Shown in pieces: positions 25,513-34,916 of a DNA stretch of 64,000 nucleotides. Position 1 is the stretch's first letter, and each line of letters opens with the position of its first letter. Made by a program: the position numbers and the translations under genes. This DNA is from an uncultured Winogradskyella sp. Its GTDB lineage: Bacteria; Bacteroidota; Bacteroidia; Flavobacteriales; Flavobacteriaceae. The notes under the pieces were generated by a model. The model was given only the letters and a program-made list of their open reading frames with translations. It had not been told where the DNA came from and did no database searches. The DNA lies in assembly GCA_913061495.1 (NCBI GenBank), contig CAJXVG010000002.1, forward strand, positions 1 to 64,000, written 5' to 3'.

Positions 25513-27477
25513 ATGAAAAAGAAAAAAATAAACTTACGTGACTTAGAACCAAAAAAACAACAAGGCGAGCACAGTCACGACGATGGCCATAACCATAGCA
25601 GCCCTGAAGAAATTTCAAATTTTAGAACCTATCTACCGGCTATTTTCAGCTTTGTGATGTTGATAGCCGGAATCGCTATTGATTACTTTGATGCGTTTCC
25701 TTTCTTCAAAGGATGGATTCGCGTAGTATGGTACACGGTAGCCTATATCCCTGTAGGTTTTCCGGTGATAAGAGAAGGCTGGAAAAGTATTAAAAATGGT
25801 GATTTTTTTACGGAATTCTTCTTAATGTCCATAGCCACTTTAGGTGCATTTGCCATTGGCGAATATCCCGAAGGTGTTGCCGTAATGCTGTTTTATGCTG
25901 TGGGCGAACTCTTCCAAAATGCGGCCGTTAACCGTGCGAAAGGAAATATAAAAGCCTTACTCGATGTAAGACCCAATGAAGCTTTGGTTTATCGTGATGG
26001 CGACTTTGTTTCAGTAAATCCCGAGACTGTTGAAATTGGCGAAAAGATACAGGTACGTGTAGGCGAAAAAGTTCCGCTTGATGGTATTCTGCTTTCTGAA
26101 AAGGGTTCTTTTAATACTGCTGCCTTGACAGGCGAAAGCAAACCTGATACGATTGCTAAAGGCAATACTGTTTTTGCCGGAAGCATTAATCTTGATGGCG
26201 TAATCGAAATCGAGACGACCAAGGAATTCAAGGATAGTTCCATTGCACGAATTCTGGATATGGTGCAGAATGCAACCGCCAAAAAATCAAAGACCGAACT
26301 GTTCATTAGAAAATTTGCAAGGATTTATACGCCTATCGTTGTATTCCTTGCCATCGGACTGACGTTTCTACCTTACTTTTTTGTAGATGATTATGTGTTT
26401 AGGGATTGGCTCTATCGAGCATTGATATTCCTCGTGATTTCGTGTCCTTGTGCGTTGGTCATCTCTATTCCTCTCGGCTATTTTGGCGGTTTGGGTGCGG
26501 CATCGCGCAATGGTATTCTTTTTAAAGGTGCATCCTTTTTGGATGCAATGACTCAAGTGAACACAGTCGTAATGGACAAAACAGGAACTGTTACCAAAGG
26601 GGTTTTTAAAATCAAGGAAATCAATTCCATCACATTTGAGGAAGTCAAATTTATGAAGTATTTGATGGCGATGGAAGAACAATCTACCCATCCCATTGCA
26701 AAGGCAATACTGGAATATAAAGCGGACGGGGCGGATTATGAGGCAACCGATGTTTCAGAAATTGCAGGAAAAGGTTTAAAAGGAACAGTCAACGGAAAAA
26801 CGGTGTTGGTAGGTAACAAAGCTTTGATGACCTCAAACAGCATAGAAGTCCCTTCGGAAACGGATGGCATTGTAGAATCAATAGTTATGGTGTCCATTGA
26901 TGGGAAATTTGCAGGTTATGTAACCATTGCAGATGAACTAAAGGATGATGCGCACCAAGCCATTAAAAGAATTCGAGATTCAGGAATTTCAAAAATCATA
27001 ATGCTATCAGGTGATAAGGATTCAATAACTCAACAAGTTTCAAAAGAATTAAATATCGATTGGGCAAAAGGTGGGTTGTTACCTGAAGATAAACTGAATG
27101 AGGTTGAAAAGCTTAAAAAGCAACCTGAAACGAAAGTCGCATTTATCGGCGATGGCATTAACGATGCACCCGTATTGGCAGCGAGTGGTGTGGGTATTGC
27201 GATGGGCGGTTTAGGAAGCGATGTCGCCATTGAAACGGCAGATGTCATCATCCAGACCGACCAACCGAGCAAGATTGCAAGAGCTATTAAAATTGGTCGT
27301 TCAACCCGTAGGATTGTCTGGCAAAATATTGGGCTTGCCTTTGGGGTTAAGGTCATTGTACTAATTCTCGGTGCAGGTGGATTAGCGACAATGTGGGAAG
27401 CCGTTTTTGCTGATGTTGGTGTTGCTTTATTGGCTATTCTCAATGCTGTTCGATTGCAGAAAATGAAGTGGAACTAA
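25513..27477 (+). CDS. Zn/Cd-type heavy-metal P-type ATPase (CadA/ZntA-like)
   Basis: The 654-residue P1B ATPase exports divalent metals using ATP. The N-terminus is a short His-rich tail (HSHDDGHNH) with no HMA domain. Core motifs are the TGES actuator loop, SCPCALVISIPLG in the sixth membrane helix (the CPC form of Zn/Cd/Pb and Cu pumps), DKTGTVTKG with the phosphorylated Asp, STHPIAKA (the conserved HP) and GDGINDAPVLA. Its place with CDF and Fur-like genes favours zinc or cadmium over copper. It starts 34 bases after the CDF gene and closes the first metal block. Confidence 0.93.
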   Translation: MKKKKINLRDLEPKKQQGEHSHDDGHNHSSPEEISNFRTYLPAIFSFVMLIAGIAIDYFDAFPFFKGWIRVVWYTVAYIPVGFPVIREGWKSIKNGDFFTEFFLMSIATLGAFAIGEYPEGVAVMLFYAVGELFQNAAVNRAKGNIKALLDVRPNEALVYRDGDFVSVNPETVEIGEKIQVRVGEKVPLDGILLSEKGSFNTAALTGESKPDTIAKGNTVFAGSINLDGVIEIETTKEFKDSSIARILDMVQNATAKKSKTELFIRKFARIYTPIVVFLAIGLTFLPYFFVDDYVFRDWLYRALIFLVISCPCALVISIPLGYFGGLGAASRNGILFKGASFLDAMTQVNTVVMDKTGTVTKGVFKIKEINSITFEEVKFMKYLMAMEEQSTHPIAKAILEYKADGADYEATDVSEIAGKGLKGTVNGKTVLVGNKALMTSNSIEVPSETDGIVESIVMVSIDGKFAGYVTIADELKDDAHQAIKRIRDSGISKIIMLSGDKDSITQQVSKELNIDWAKGGLLPEDKLNEVEKLKKQPETKVAFIGDGINDAPVLAASGVGIAMGGLGSDVAIETADVIIQTDQPSKIARAIKIGRSTRRIVWQNIGLAFGVKVIVLILGAGGLATMWEAVFADVGVALLAILNAVRLQKMKWN

Positions 27478-27540
27478 TTATTGTCCAAGTTATATTTTGA
27501 TTTCAAGTCTTAAAACTCTAAAAATATACTCAAATTTCAT

Positions 27541-27548
27541 TAGTTTTG
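27541..27548 (+). promoter_or_regulatory. -7 promoter box for the second metal operon
   Basis: TAGTTTTG (TAnnTTTG) ends 6 bases before the ATG at 27555, again implying a leaderless or very short leader transcript, as at 17480-17487. Confidence 0.55.
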
Positions 27549-27554
27549 TATTTG

Positions 27555-27995
27555 ATGCAAAAACCAAATAAAATAGCGGCATTTTTCTTTTTAGGCTTGT
27601 TTAGCCTATTGATGTTGCATCAGGCTTTTCCACATTTGCATCATCAGCACGAGGAAACGCATTCCCATTCAGATATTGCCCATACTGGCGAACATCATCA
27701 TCACGATGACAGTTCTCACGAAAAGAAAGAATCACCATACGGTTTCTTTGGATTTTTTATGGATATGCACGTCCATTCCACGGTGTCCAGCGACGTTGTT
27801 GTACTTAAAAGGAATACTGTTGAGCGGCAAACTATCGTAGATGACAATGTCGTAAAACTTACTTCTGATTTTCAAGAATTTTATGTCGTTGATAATAGGC
27901 AAAACGATAAACCGCCAATTTATCATCCGCCCAATAGGCATTTTAATCCTTACCTCTCATCCCTCGATTTACGGGGCCCACCATCTTTAGGTTAA
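27555..27995 (+). CDS. Small His-rich envelope protein at the head of the second RND operon
   Basis: A 146-residue protein from the ATG at 27555; the track start at 27546 is a TTG within the promoter box. An N-terminal hydrophobic helix (IAAFFFLGLFSLLMLHQAF) is followed by a His-rich segment (HLHHQHEETHSHSD, GEHHHHDDSSH). The C-terminal part is Pro/Asn-rich. It is probably periplasmic or membrane-anchored, with metal-binding capacity. No named family is recognised. Its layout mirrors the DUF6660 gene in front of the first RND operon. Confidence 0.68.
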   Translation: MQKPNKIAAFFFLGLFSLLMLHQAFPHLHHQHEETHSHSDIAHTGEHHHHDDSSHEKKESPYGFFGFFMDMHVHSTVSSDVVVLKRNTVERQTIVDDNVVKLTSDFQEFYVVDNRQNDKPPIYHPPNRHFNPYLSSLDLRGPPSLG

Positions 27996-28001
27996 TCGTT
28001 T

Positions 28002-28031
28002 AGGAATACCTACCGCTACGGCAGGAATCCT
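28002..28031. repeat. Imperfect hairpin between the His-rich gene and tolC
   Basis: AGGAATACCTACCG-cta-CGGCAGGAATCCT forms a mismatched inverted repeat in the 71-base gap. It could attenuate or stabilise the transcript; there is no T run. Confidence 0.4.
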
Positions 28032-28066
28032 CTTATACTTTAAGATTAAACCTAAAACTTCAAACA

Positions 28067-29251
28067 ATGAATAAATACATCGTATCCGCGATTTGCGGAT
28101 GCCTGTTCTTCGTTAATGGTTTCTCACAGGATAAAAACATTGGGGAACTGCTAAACGTAATAGAACAGAACAATACTGAGTTAAAAGGCTATCAATCTTT
28201 CATTGAAAGCCAACAGCTCGAAAACAAGAGCACCAATAATTTACCCGACCCACAGCTTTCAGGCTATTATTTGCCCTTTGGCGATAACGTATCGGGAAAT
28301 TACACCGAATATGAAATATCGCAATCCTTCGAATTTCCGACGGTTTACGGTTCACGCAGTAAATGGAACGACTTAAAGGCGATACAACTGCAAACGTCCT
28401 ATGCCAAAAAGCGGCAGGAAGTTTTATTGGAAGCAAAATCGGTATTGATTGAACTCGCTTTCCTTCGAAAGCAGAAAGCTATTGAATCCGAAAGGCGAAC
28501 CCAGAGCAAACAGGTTTTCGACCAGGTTCAAGAGCTGTATGATAAGGAACAAGTCGGGATTTTGGATTTGAACAAGGCGAAAATCGCTTGGATTCAAGAG
28601 CAATTCGTTGTTCAACAGATTGAAAGCGAAATCCAAATTGTACTGTCCAACCTCAGAACATTGAATGGCGGGAATGCCATTGATGGCTTTACAGCAGGTA
28701 TCGATTTGCCTATCGAGGTTGCCGAGGTCGAAACGCTTTGGCAAGAAAGATTAACCAGCGACCCTTCGTTACAAGGTTTAAAGGCAGCTGAAACGGCTTC
28801 GCTTCAAAAAGTAAAACTGGAAAAAAACAAGGTCTTGCCAAATTTGGCACTTGGTTACAATTATCAGGGTGTTAGCGGCAGTAATTTTTCGGGTTTTTAC
28901 GGTGGTCTTTCCATTCCGTTGTGGAACAGCAAGAACAAAGTTAAAGCGGCCGAAGCCGATTATGAGTATCAGCAATCGAATACGCAAGTCATTACCGCTT
29001 CGCTCTATGCCCAATTTCAAGAAACATACAATCGATACGAATTGATGCTCGAAAAATACAATAAGTATCAAACCACAATGGGCAACTTAAACAGCGAACA
29101 ACTGCTCTTTAAGGCCTATATGTTGGGCGAATATTCGTTTATGGATTACTATGTAGAGCTTCAGTTTTACCGCAATGCATCTGACAGAATGTTGCAGATG
29201 GAAAAAGAAATACAATTACTTCAGGCACAATTATTAAAACATACATTATAA
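28067..29251 (+). CDS. TolC-family outer-membrane efflux protein (CusC type)
   Basis: A 394-residue outer-membrane channel component with a signal peptide (AICGCLFFVNGFSQ). The two repeated OEP helical segments are visible: NNTELKGYQSFIESQQLENKS with LPDPQLSGYY, and LKAAETASLQKVKLEKNKVLPNLALGYNYQG. It is the dedicated channel of the second RND system, in contrast to the first system, where this domain is fused to the pump. It is followed after 18 bases by a His-rich lipoprotein. Confidence 0.88.
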   Translation: MNKYIVSAICGCLFFVNGFSQDKNIGELLNVIEQNNTELKGYQSFIESQQLENKSTNNLPDPQLSGYYLPFGDNVSGNYTEYEISQSFEFPTVYGSRSKWNDLKAIQLQTSYAKKRQEVLLEAKSVLIELAFLRKQKAIESERRTQSKQVFDQVQELYDKEQVGILDLNKAKIAWIQEQFVVQQIESEIQIVLSNLRTLNGGNAIDGFTAGIDLPIEVAEVETLWQERLTSDPSLQGLKAAETASLQKVKLEKNKVLPNLALGYNYQGVSGSNFSGFYGGLSIPLWNSKNKVKAAEADYEYQQSNTQVITASLYAQFQETYNRYELMLEKYNKYQTTMGNLNSEQLLFKAYMLGEYSFMDYYVELQFYRNASDRMLQMEKEIQLLQAQLLKHTL

Positions 29252-29269
29252 ACCTTTAAAACAAAGATT

Positions 29270-29560
29270 ATGAAAATTTCAAAAATAATATTTGCAATAG
29301 CAATCGCATCAACATTTTTGGTAAGCTCTTGCAGGGAAACAAAAAAAGAGAGTACAGATGACCACGGTCACGAACACAATGAAGACGGAAGCCATATGCA
29401 CGAGGAAGACATAGAACAAGAAGAATTTGAAGTAGGAAAAGATTCTATGGAAACGAAGACAAATGACCACGGGCACGACCACGATGCAGACGGTAACCAT
29501 TCAGATGACGGTTCTGATACCCACAAACACGATGATGGTTCTGAACACCACGACCATTAA
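29270..29560 (+). CDS. His/Asp-rich lipoprotein, 96 residues
   Basis: A lipoprotein signal with lipobox VSSC at about residue 21 precedes a very acidic, His-rich mature chain with repeated DHGHEHNEDGSH-like units. The repeats suggest loose binding of metal ions in the periplasm or at the outer membrane. It has no catalytic motif. It is part of the tolC-adaptor-pump operon, with an 18-base gap before and 20 after. Confidence 0.75.
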   Translation: MKISKIIFAIAIASTFLVSSCRETKKESTDDHGHEHNEDGSHMHEEDIEQEEFEVGKDSMETKTNDHGHDHDADGNHSDDGSDTHKHDDGSEHHDH

Positions 29561-29580
29561 AACTCAAATACATTCAAAAG

Positions 29581-31083
29581 ATGAAATATATAATAATTGT
29601 GCTTGCCTTTTTGGCAATGTCCTGTAATAACAAGGCAGAAGATGCACACGCACATAATGCAGATGGAAGTCACGTGGGCGAAGAAATTCCACGATTGAAC
29701 CATACTATCTGGACAGATAAAACAGAACTCTTTGTTGAGTTTCCTGCGCTTATAGTGGGCAACGGCAGCAAATTCGCAGCCCACTTTACGGTTTTGGATA
29801 AACACCAACCCGTTCGGGAAGGTTCTGTAACGGTAAGTTTGATAAAAGATGGTAAAGGAATCAGAAATAAGGCAGATGCACCGTCATCACCAGGTATTTT
29901 TTCGCCTGCTATACAACCAAAAGAAGCTGGGAACTATCAATTGGTTTTTGAATTGACGACACCAGAGTATTCAGATAAAATTTCCATTGATGATGTAATG
30001 GTATATGCCACTACGGATGAGGCCATAAAAGCTTTGGGTAAGGAAGAAGACGATGGAAGTATTTCGTTCTTAAAGGAGCAGGCTTGGAAAATCGATTTTC
30101 AGACCGCACCTGTTGTTTCTGGTAAAATCTACGATGTCATCAACACATCAGGTGTTTGGATGCCATCGCCAGGTTCAACAAAGTCCTTGGCGGCAAAATC
30201 CAATGGTGTGGTGGATTTTAAAATGGATAACCTTACAGAAGGTACAGCGGTAAAACAAGGCCAGCTGTTAATGAGCTTGAACAGTCAAGGTTTAGCTTCG
30301 AACAATTTGAGTACGGATATCGCTTCCGCGAAAGCGAAATTCCAACAAGCCAAATCGGAATATGAACGGAAGAAAGAGCTATACGAGTCTAAAATTGTCC
30401 CAAAATCTGAATTTGAGAAAGTGGAAAGCAGTTTTGAGATAGCCAGAGCTAACTATCAATCCTTGGTATCCGGTGTTTCGGGCGGAAGCAAACAAATCCG
30501 CGCCCCTTTTGATGGGTTTATCAAATCCATAACCGTTTCAAATGGCGATTATGTAGCACAAGGCGTTGCGCTGGTAAGCGTTGGAACACATCAATCCAAG
30601 GTTTTAAAAACCCAATTGGCACCCGACTACGGACTTACGATGGACAATGCACAGGGCATTTGGTATCAGGATAATGACGGCCAATGGAAGGACGTAACCG
30701 ATGCAGAGGGCAAAATCCTTTCTATTGGTAAAGACGTAGAACGTGAAAACCCATTGATTTCTGTTTTCGCACAAGTAAACGCAGAGGTCGAAATGCCAGA
30801 AGGTAGCTTAACGCCCGTACAGATTGCGATGGGAAATGCTACCCAAAACACAATGATTCCCGTGAATGCTCTTTTGGAGGACTATGGCAGCTATTCCGTT
30901 ATCGTTCAGCTTTCGGGCGAAAGTTTTGAAAGACGACCTGTAAAGATTGGAAAACGCAATGGCGAAAATGTAGAGATACTGGAAGGTCTGCAAGTGGGCG
31001 AAGTGGTCGTGACAACGGGAGCGTATCAAGTTAAAATGGCTTCAATGTCCGGTTCTACACCGGCACACGGTCACGAACATTAA
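29581..31083 (+). CDS. Efflux RND periplasmic adaptor (CusB type), extended, lipoprotein
   Basis: A 500-residue membrane-fusion protein. A lipoprotein signal (LAFLAMSC) and a His-rich stretch come first. An extra beta domain of about 110 residues follows (LFVEFPALIVGNGSKFAAHF ... LVFELTTPEYSDKI), not seen in the first adaptor. Then come the barrel-sandwich halves (SNGVVDFKMDNLTEGTAVKQG, IRAPFDGFIKSITVSNGDYV), the coiled hairpin and the C-terminal beta domains. The protein ends HGHEH. It pairs with the pump 12 bases downstream. A near-perfect copy of the CGCTTTCGCGAAAGCG word lies in the hairpin. Confidence 0.9.
   Translation: MKYIIIVLAFLAMSCNNKAEDAHAHNADGSHVGEEIPRLNHTIWTDKTELFVEFPALIVGNGSKFAAHFTVLDKHQPVREGSVTVSLIKDGKGIRNKADAPSSPGIFSPAIQPKEAGNYQLVFELTTPEYSDKISIDDVMVYATTDEAIKALGKEEDDGSISFLKEQAWKIDFQTAPVVSGKIYDVINTSGVWMPSPGSTKSLAAKSNGVVDFKMDNLTEGTAVKQGQLLMSLNSQGLASNNLSTDIASAKAKFQQAKSEYERKKELYESKIVPKSEFEKVESSFEIARANYQSLVSGVSGGSKQIRAPFDGFIKSITVSNGDYVAQGVALVSVGTHQSKVLKTQLAPDYGLTMDNAQGIWYQDNDGQWKDVTDAEGKILSIGKDVERENPLISVFAQVNAEVEMPEGSLTPVQIAMGNATQNTMIPVNALLEDYGSYSVIVQLSGESFERRPVKIGKRNGENVEILEGLQVGEVVVTTGAYQVKMASMSGSTPAHGHEH
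30321..30336. repeat. Palindromic word, copy 3 (one mismatch)
   Basis: CGCTTCCGCGAAAGCG inside the second adaptor gene, read as ASAKA in another phase from copy 1. Confidence 0.6.
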
Positions 31084-31095
31084 AAACGAAGAGAA

Positions 31096-34000
31096 ATGTT
31101 AAATAAAATATTATCAATTTCACTTCAAAACAGATTGCTCATTCTATTGGGAGCGGTTGCATTGAGCGTGTTGGGCATCTATTATGCCCGTACGATGAAC
31201 GTGGATGTATTCCCAGACCTAACGGCACCTACGGTAACCATTCTTACCGAAGCGCACGGAATGGAATCTGAAGAAGTCGAAAAATTAGTAACCTATCAAT
31301 TGGAAACTGCCTTGAACGGTTCGCCCAACGTGAGACGAATCCGTTCGTCATCGGCAGCAGGTATTTCCATTGTTTGGGTAGAATTTGAATGGGGAACCGA
31401 TATTTACCGTGCACGCCAAATTGTAAGCGAACGCATCCCAATGGTACGAGAGAACCTACCCGAAGGAATCGGTGCGCCTACAATGGCACCTATATCTTCC
31501 ATTATGGGCGAAATAATGCTCTTGGGCGTGACATCGGATAGTCTTTCGCCAATGGAATTGCGAACCTTGTCCGACTGGACCATCAGGCCTCGTATAAAAG
31601 CCATTGGCGGTATTGCAAATGTGGTGGTCATTGGTGGAGATTACAAGCAGTACCAAGTATTTGCCAATCCCGAAAAGATGAAGTATTACGACGTAAGCCT
31701 ATCAGAATTGGTAGAACACGTTAGGGAGGCTAACGAAAATGCCCCTGGCGGTATTATAAACCAATATGGCAATCAATACATCATTAAAGGAAGCGGTAGA
31801 GCCTATGTGCTGGAAGACTTGCAGGAAGCGGTTCTAAAGCAAGTAAACGGCCAGACCATAAAGATTAAGGATGTGGCCACGGTACAAGTAGGAGCTGCCG
31901 ATAAAATTGGCGATGGCTCGTTAAACGCAAATCCCGCTGTGATTCTGACCATTTCTAAACAGCCCGATGTAAACACCTTGGAGCTGACAGACCGCTTGGA
32001 TGAAGCGATTGCTGATTTAGAATCCTCATTGCCAAACGGGGTCAACATCAAAAGTCAAATCTTTAGACAATCCGATTTTATTGATGCTTCTATTAGTAAT
32101 CTAAATATGACCCTTTTAGAAGATGCATTTTTTGTAATGATTATCCTTTTCATCTTTCTGATGAACTGGAGAACTACCGTTATTTCCTTGCTGGCTATTC
32201 CTATTTCATTATTGGTTTCCATCATCATATTAAAATGGTTGGGTTACACCATAAATACAATGAGTTTGGGTGGTATGGCCATTGCTATAGGTGCGCTGGT
32301 AGATGATGCCATCATCGATGTGGAAAATGTGTATAAACGCTTGCGCGAAAATATCAGAAAACCGAAAACAGAGCGGGAATCGACCATAAAAGTAGTACGT
32401 GATGCTTCGGTAGAGATACGAAGTTCCATTATCATCGCTACCTTAATTATTATTGTATCATTTGTGCCCTTGTTCTTTTTAAGCGGAATGGAAGGTCGCT
32501 TGTTGCAACCGCTGGGAATAGCCTTTGTAACATCAGTATTGACCTCATTGGTAGTTGCCGTGACGGTCACGCCTATTCTGTGTTCCTATTTATTGAACAA
32601 TGAAAAGCTTTTGAACAAGCAGGCTGAAGGTACACGCGTGGAGCGATGGCTACAAAGACGGTATGGAGCTCTTTTGGAACGTGTAACCAGAATACCCAAA
32701 ACCATTATAGGCGTAACCGTGATTGCCTTTCTGTTAAGTCTGTTGGTTGTCACACAATTAGGGCGGAGTTTTCTTCCTGAATTCAACGAAGGCTCTTTGG
32801 TAATTAGTGTTGTCGGTCCCCCGGGAATGTCTTTGGAAGAAAGCAACAAGACAGGTAAATTAATCGAGACTATACTATTGGATATGCCCGAAGTAGAGGT
32901 CGTTACCCGAAGACAAGGCCGTGCCGAACTGGACGAACACGCGCAAGGTGTCAATGCTTCTGAAATTGATGTGCCTTTTGTCCTTGAGGACAAAACAAAA
33001 GAAGAGTTCTTTGAGGAAGTCCGAAACAAATTGAGCGTTGCACCAGGTGTCAATATTACCTTGGGACAACCCATCGCCCACCGTATTGACCATATGCTTT
33101 CCGGAACACGCGCCAATATTGCCATCAAGATATTTGGTTCAGATTTACAACAACTATTTGAAGTAGGCAAAAGCGTGGAACAGAACATCAAGGACATTGA
33201 TGGATTGGCAGATGTTGCGGTTGACCAACAAATTGAAGTACCGCAAATACGCATCAAACCCAAACGCCAGATTTTGTCGGCTTATGGAATGACGGTGGGT
33301 AATCTTATGGAACAAGTGGATATCGCTTTTGCGGGAGAAGAAGCGGGCGAGATTTATGAAGGACAGCAATATTTTGATTTGGTGGTCCGTTACGAAAAAC
33401 CGTTTCGCGACAATATTGAGAACATCAATAAGACCTTGATCAGTTTACCGAATAGAGGACAGACCACGTTAGGCGAATTGGCTACGGTACAATCCGTGAG
33501 TAGTCCAAATACCATCAATCGGGAAGATGTGCAACGAAAGATTGTGGTAGCCGCCAATGTACAGGGCAGGGATTTGCGTGGTGCGGTAAACGAAATAAAG
33601 GAAGTTGTGGCCAATAACGTGAATATGCCAGAAGGCTACCGTGTGCAATATGGTGGACAGTTTGAAAGTGAATCCAAAGCATCACAGCTTCTCTTGATAA
33701 CGGCCATCATCGCCATAGCTGTCATTTTCTTGTTATTGTATTATGAATTCAAGGACGTAAAACTGGCGTTCGTAGTGTTGATTAATTTACCTCTGGCATT
33801 AATTGGCGGCATCTTAATTGTCTATTTCACATCAGGCATCATCAGCATAGCTGCGACCATTGGATTTATTAGTCTTTTTGGGATAGCAACACGTAACGGT
33901 ATTTTATTGGTTTCTCGTTATGAAGATTTGCGAAAAGAAGGAATCCAAGGATTTCAATTGATAAAAAAAGGTGCATTGGATAGATTGAATCCCATATTAA

Positions 34001-34179
34001 TGACTGCCTTTACCACAGGTCTGGCTTTGATACCATTGGCCTTAAAAGGTGGCGAACCTGGTAGTGAGATACAAAGTCCTATGGCAGTTGTTATTTTAGG
34101 AGGATTGTTATCGGCTACTATTTTGAACTTGGTGGTAATTCCTTGTGTATATCAGTTGGTTCTGAAAAGGGAAAAATAG
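31096..34179 (+). CDS. Heavy-metal efflux RND transporter (CusA type)
   Basis: The 1027-residue RND pump has the normal unfused length. Helix 4 carries AIGALVDDAIIDVEN, close to the CusA form (AIGAxVDxAIxxxEN) linked to monovalent Cu/Ag, unlike the DFG form of the first pump. The twelve-helix layout with two large periplasmic loops is complete (e.g. NMDVFPDLTAPTVTI at the start, GIATRNGILLVSRYEDL near the end). With its TolC, His-rich lipoprotein and adaptor it forms a second, self-contained efflux system, probably for Cu or Ag. Confidence 0.92.
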   Translation: MLNKILSISLQNRLLILLGAVALSVLGIYYARTMNVDVFPDLTAPTVTILTEAHGMESEEVEKLVTYQLETALNGSPNVRRIRSSSAAGISIVWVEFEWGTDIYRARQIVSERIPMVRENLPEGIGAPTMAPISSIMGEIMLLGVTSDSLSPMELRTLSDWTIRPRIKAIGGIANVVVIGGDYKQYQVFANPEKMKYYDVSLSELVEHVREANENAPGGIINQYGNQYIIKGSGRAYVLEDLQEAVLKQVNGQTIKIKDVATVQVGAADKIGDGSLNANPAVILTISKQPDVNTLELTDRLDEAIADLESSLPNGVNIKSQIFRQSDFIDASISNLNMTLLEDAFFVMIILFIFLMNWRTTVISLLAIPISLLVSIIILKWLGYTINTMSLGGMAIAIGALVDDAIIDVENVYKRLRENIRKPKTERESTIKVVRDASVEIRSSIIIATLIIIVSFVPLFFLSGMEGRLLQPLGIAFVTSVLTSLVVAVTVTPILCSYLLNNEKLLNKQAEGTRVERWLQRRYGALLERVTRIPKTIIGVTVIAFLLSLLVVTQLGRSFLPEFNEGSLVISVVGPPGMSLEESNKTGKLIETILLDMPEVEVVTRRQGRAELDEHAQGVNASEIDVPFVLEDKTKEEFFEEVRNKLSVAPGVNITLGQPIAHRIDHMLSGTRANIAIKIFGSDLQQLFEVGKSVEQNIKDIDGLADVAVDQQIEVPQIRIKPKRQILSAYGMTVGNLMEQVDIAFAGEEAGEIYEGQQYFDLVVRYEKPFRDNIENINKTLISLPNRGQTTLGELATVQSVSSPNTINREDVQRKIVVAANVQGRDLRGAVNEIKEVVANNVNMPEGYRVQYGGQFESESKASQLLLITAIIAIAVIFLLLYYEFKDVKLAFVVLINLPLALIGGILIVYFTSGIISIAATIGFISLFGIATRNGILLVSRYEDLRKEGIQGFQLIKKGALDRLNPILMTAFTTGLALIPLALKGGEPGSEIQSPMAVVILGGLLSATILNLVVIPCVYQLVLKREK

Positions 34180-34197
34180 CAAACGAATTACAATTAA

Positions 34198-34229
34198 AAA
34201 CCTTCTTACTATGGTAGGAAGGTTTTTTT
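34198..34229 (+). terminator. Terminator of the second RND operon
   Basis: The stem AACCTTCTTAC/GTAGGAAGGTT (one G-T), with a 4-base loop, is followed by a run of seven T. It lies 19 bases after the pump stop. Confidence 0.9.
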
Positions 34230-34243
34230 ATGCATTAATTTTA

Positions 34244-34415
34244 TAATCCCACTCAGCACATTCCCCTACATTCCGTGAAAAGAGCTTCATTACAAAGGTC
34301 TTGGACACAATCCCCAATTTCAGTTTTCCATTCCGTTAACCCTTCCCGTCCCGAAACTTCGGGACTGGGAAGGAACACTACATTTCCGTACCAAAATCGT
34401 GAATTAATTTCGCTT
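34244..34415 (+). repeat. Direct repeat flanking the defence-like insert, copy A
   Basis: About 170 bases, from TAATCCCACTCAGCACATTCCCC to AAATCGTGAATTAATTTCGCTT, matching 40803-41001 in the same orientation. It contains a strong hairpin CCTTCCC ... GGGAAGG (34341-34373) whose inner part (GTCCCGAA-ac-TTCGGGAC) differs from copy B. The rest of the 308-base gap (34180-34487) holds only the terminator and AT-rich sequence. Confidence 0.88.
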
Positions 34416-34487
34416 GAAACCCGTCTTATTTTTCACAAAGTCTATTTGTTTTTTAATTCAGTTATATTGTGTGAAAATTTAGCTTAA

Positions 34488-34898
34488 ATGGAAAAACTAA
34501 CGGAAAATAAAACCATTGAATTACTGATGCCTCATTTGGTTCAACAAGGCTATGAGATAGAGAGTTATTGCTTGGGCCAAACGAGAGGATATGATATTGT
34601 AGCTGTAAAGAATGGCCAAAAATTATTAATTGAGGTAAAAGGTGCAAAAGCACATAAGGATTTGCCTACGAAGCGACGAGATTATTTCAACTCTGGACAG
34701 ATTAAAACTCATTTGGGTAAAGCAATTATTAAATGCTTAGAAACCAAAGTTGCGTTCCCAAATGCAAAAATTGCCATTGCACATCCTGAGGATGAACAAA
34801 TAAGAAAAGCAATAGCCAGTATTATTCCAGAGCTCAATAAGATAGGTATACAACATTATTGGGTTAATGCTAATGGAACGGTAACCCTTGAAAAATAA
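34488..34898 (+). CDS. Small PD-(D/E)xK nuclease-like protein
   Basis: The 136-residue protein has a likely restriction-endonuclease-like core: Asp36 in GYDIVAV, then Glu49 and Lys51 in LLIEVKGA, spaced as in PD-(D/E)xK enzymes (D-x12-ExK). An N-terminal helix (IELLMPHLVQQGYEIES) and a C-terminal helical part complete a minimal fold, as in NERD or Mrr-like single-domain nucleases. It may cut or process DNA, but could also be an inactive relative. It is the first gene after repeat copy A and lies directly before the 34917 gene. Confidence 0.62.
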   Translation: MEKLTENKTIELLMPHLVQQGYEIESYCLGQTRGYDIVAVKNGQKLLIEVKGAKAHKDLPTKRRDYFNSGQIKTHLGKAIIKCLETKVAFPNAKIAIAHPEDEQIRKAIASIIPELNKIGIQHYWVNANGTVTLEK

Positions 34899-34916
34899 TT
34901 GATTTTGAATACAACA

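Noticed and set aside
32586-33263. 225-residue minus-strand ORF
   Set aside because: Shadow of the CusA-type pump; Ser/Thr/Pro-rich as expected for an antisense frame.
34275-34487. 70-residue ORF in the repeat
   Set aside because: The frame is made by repeat copy A and is not kept in copy B (40735-41007 differs).
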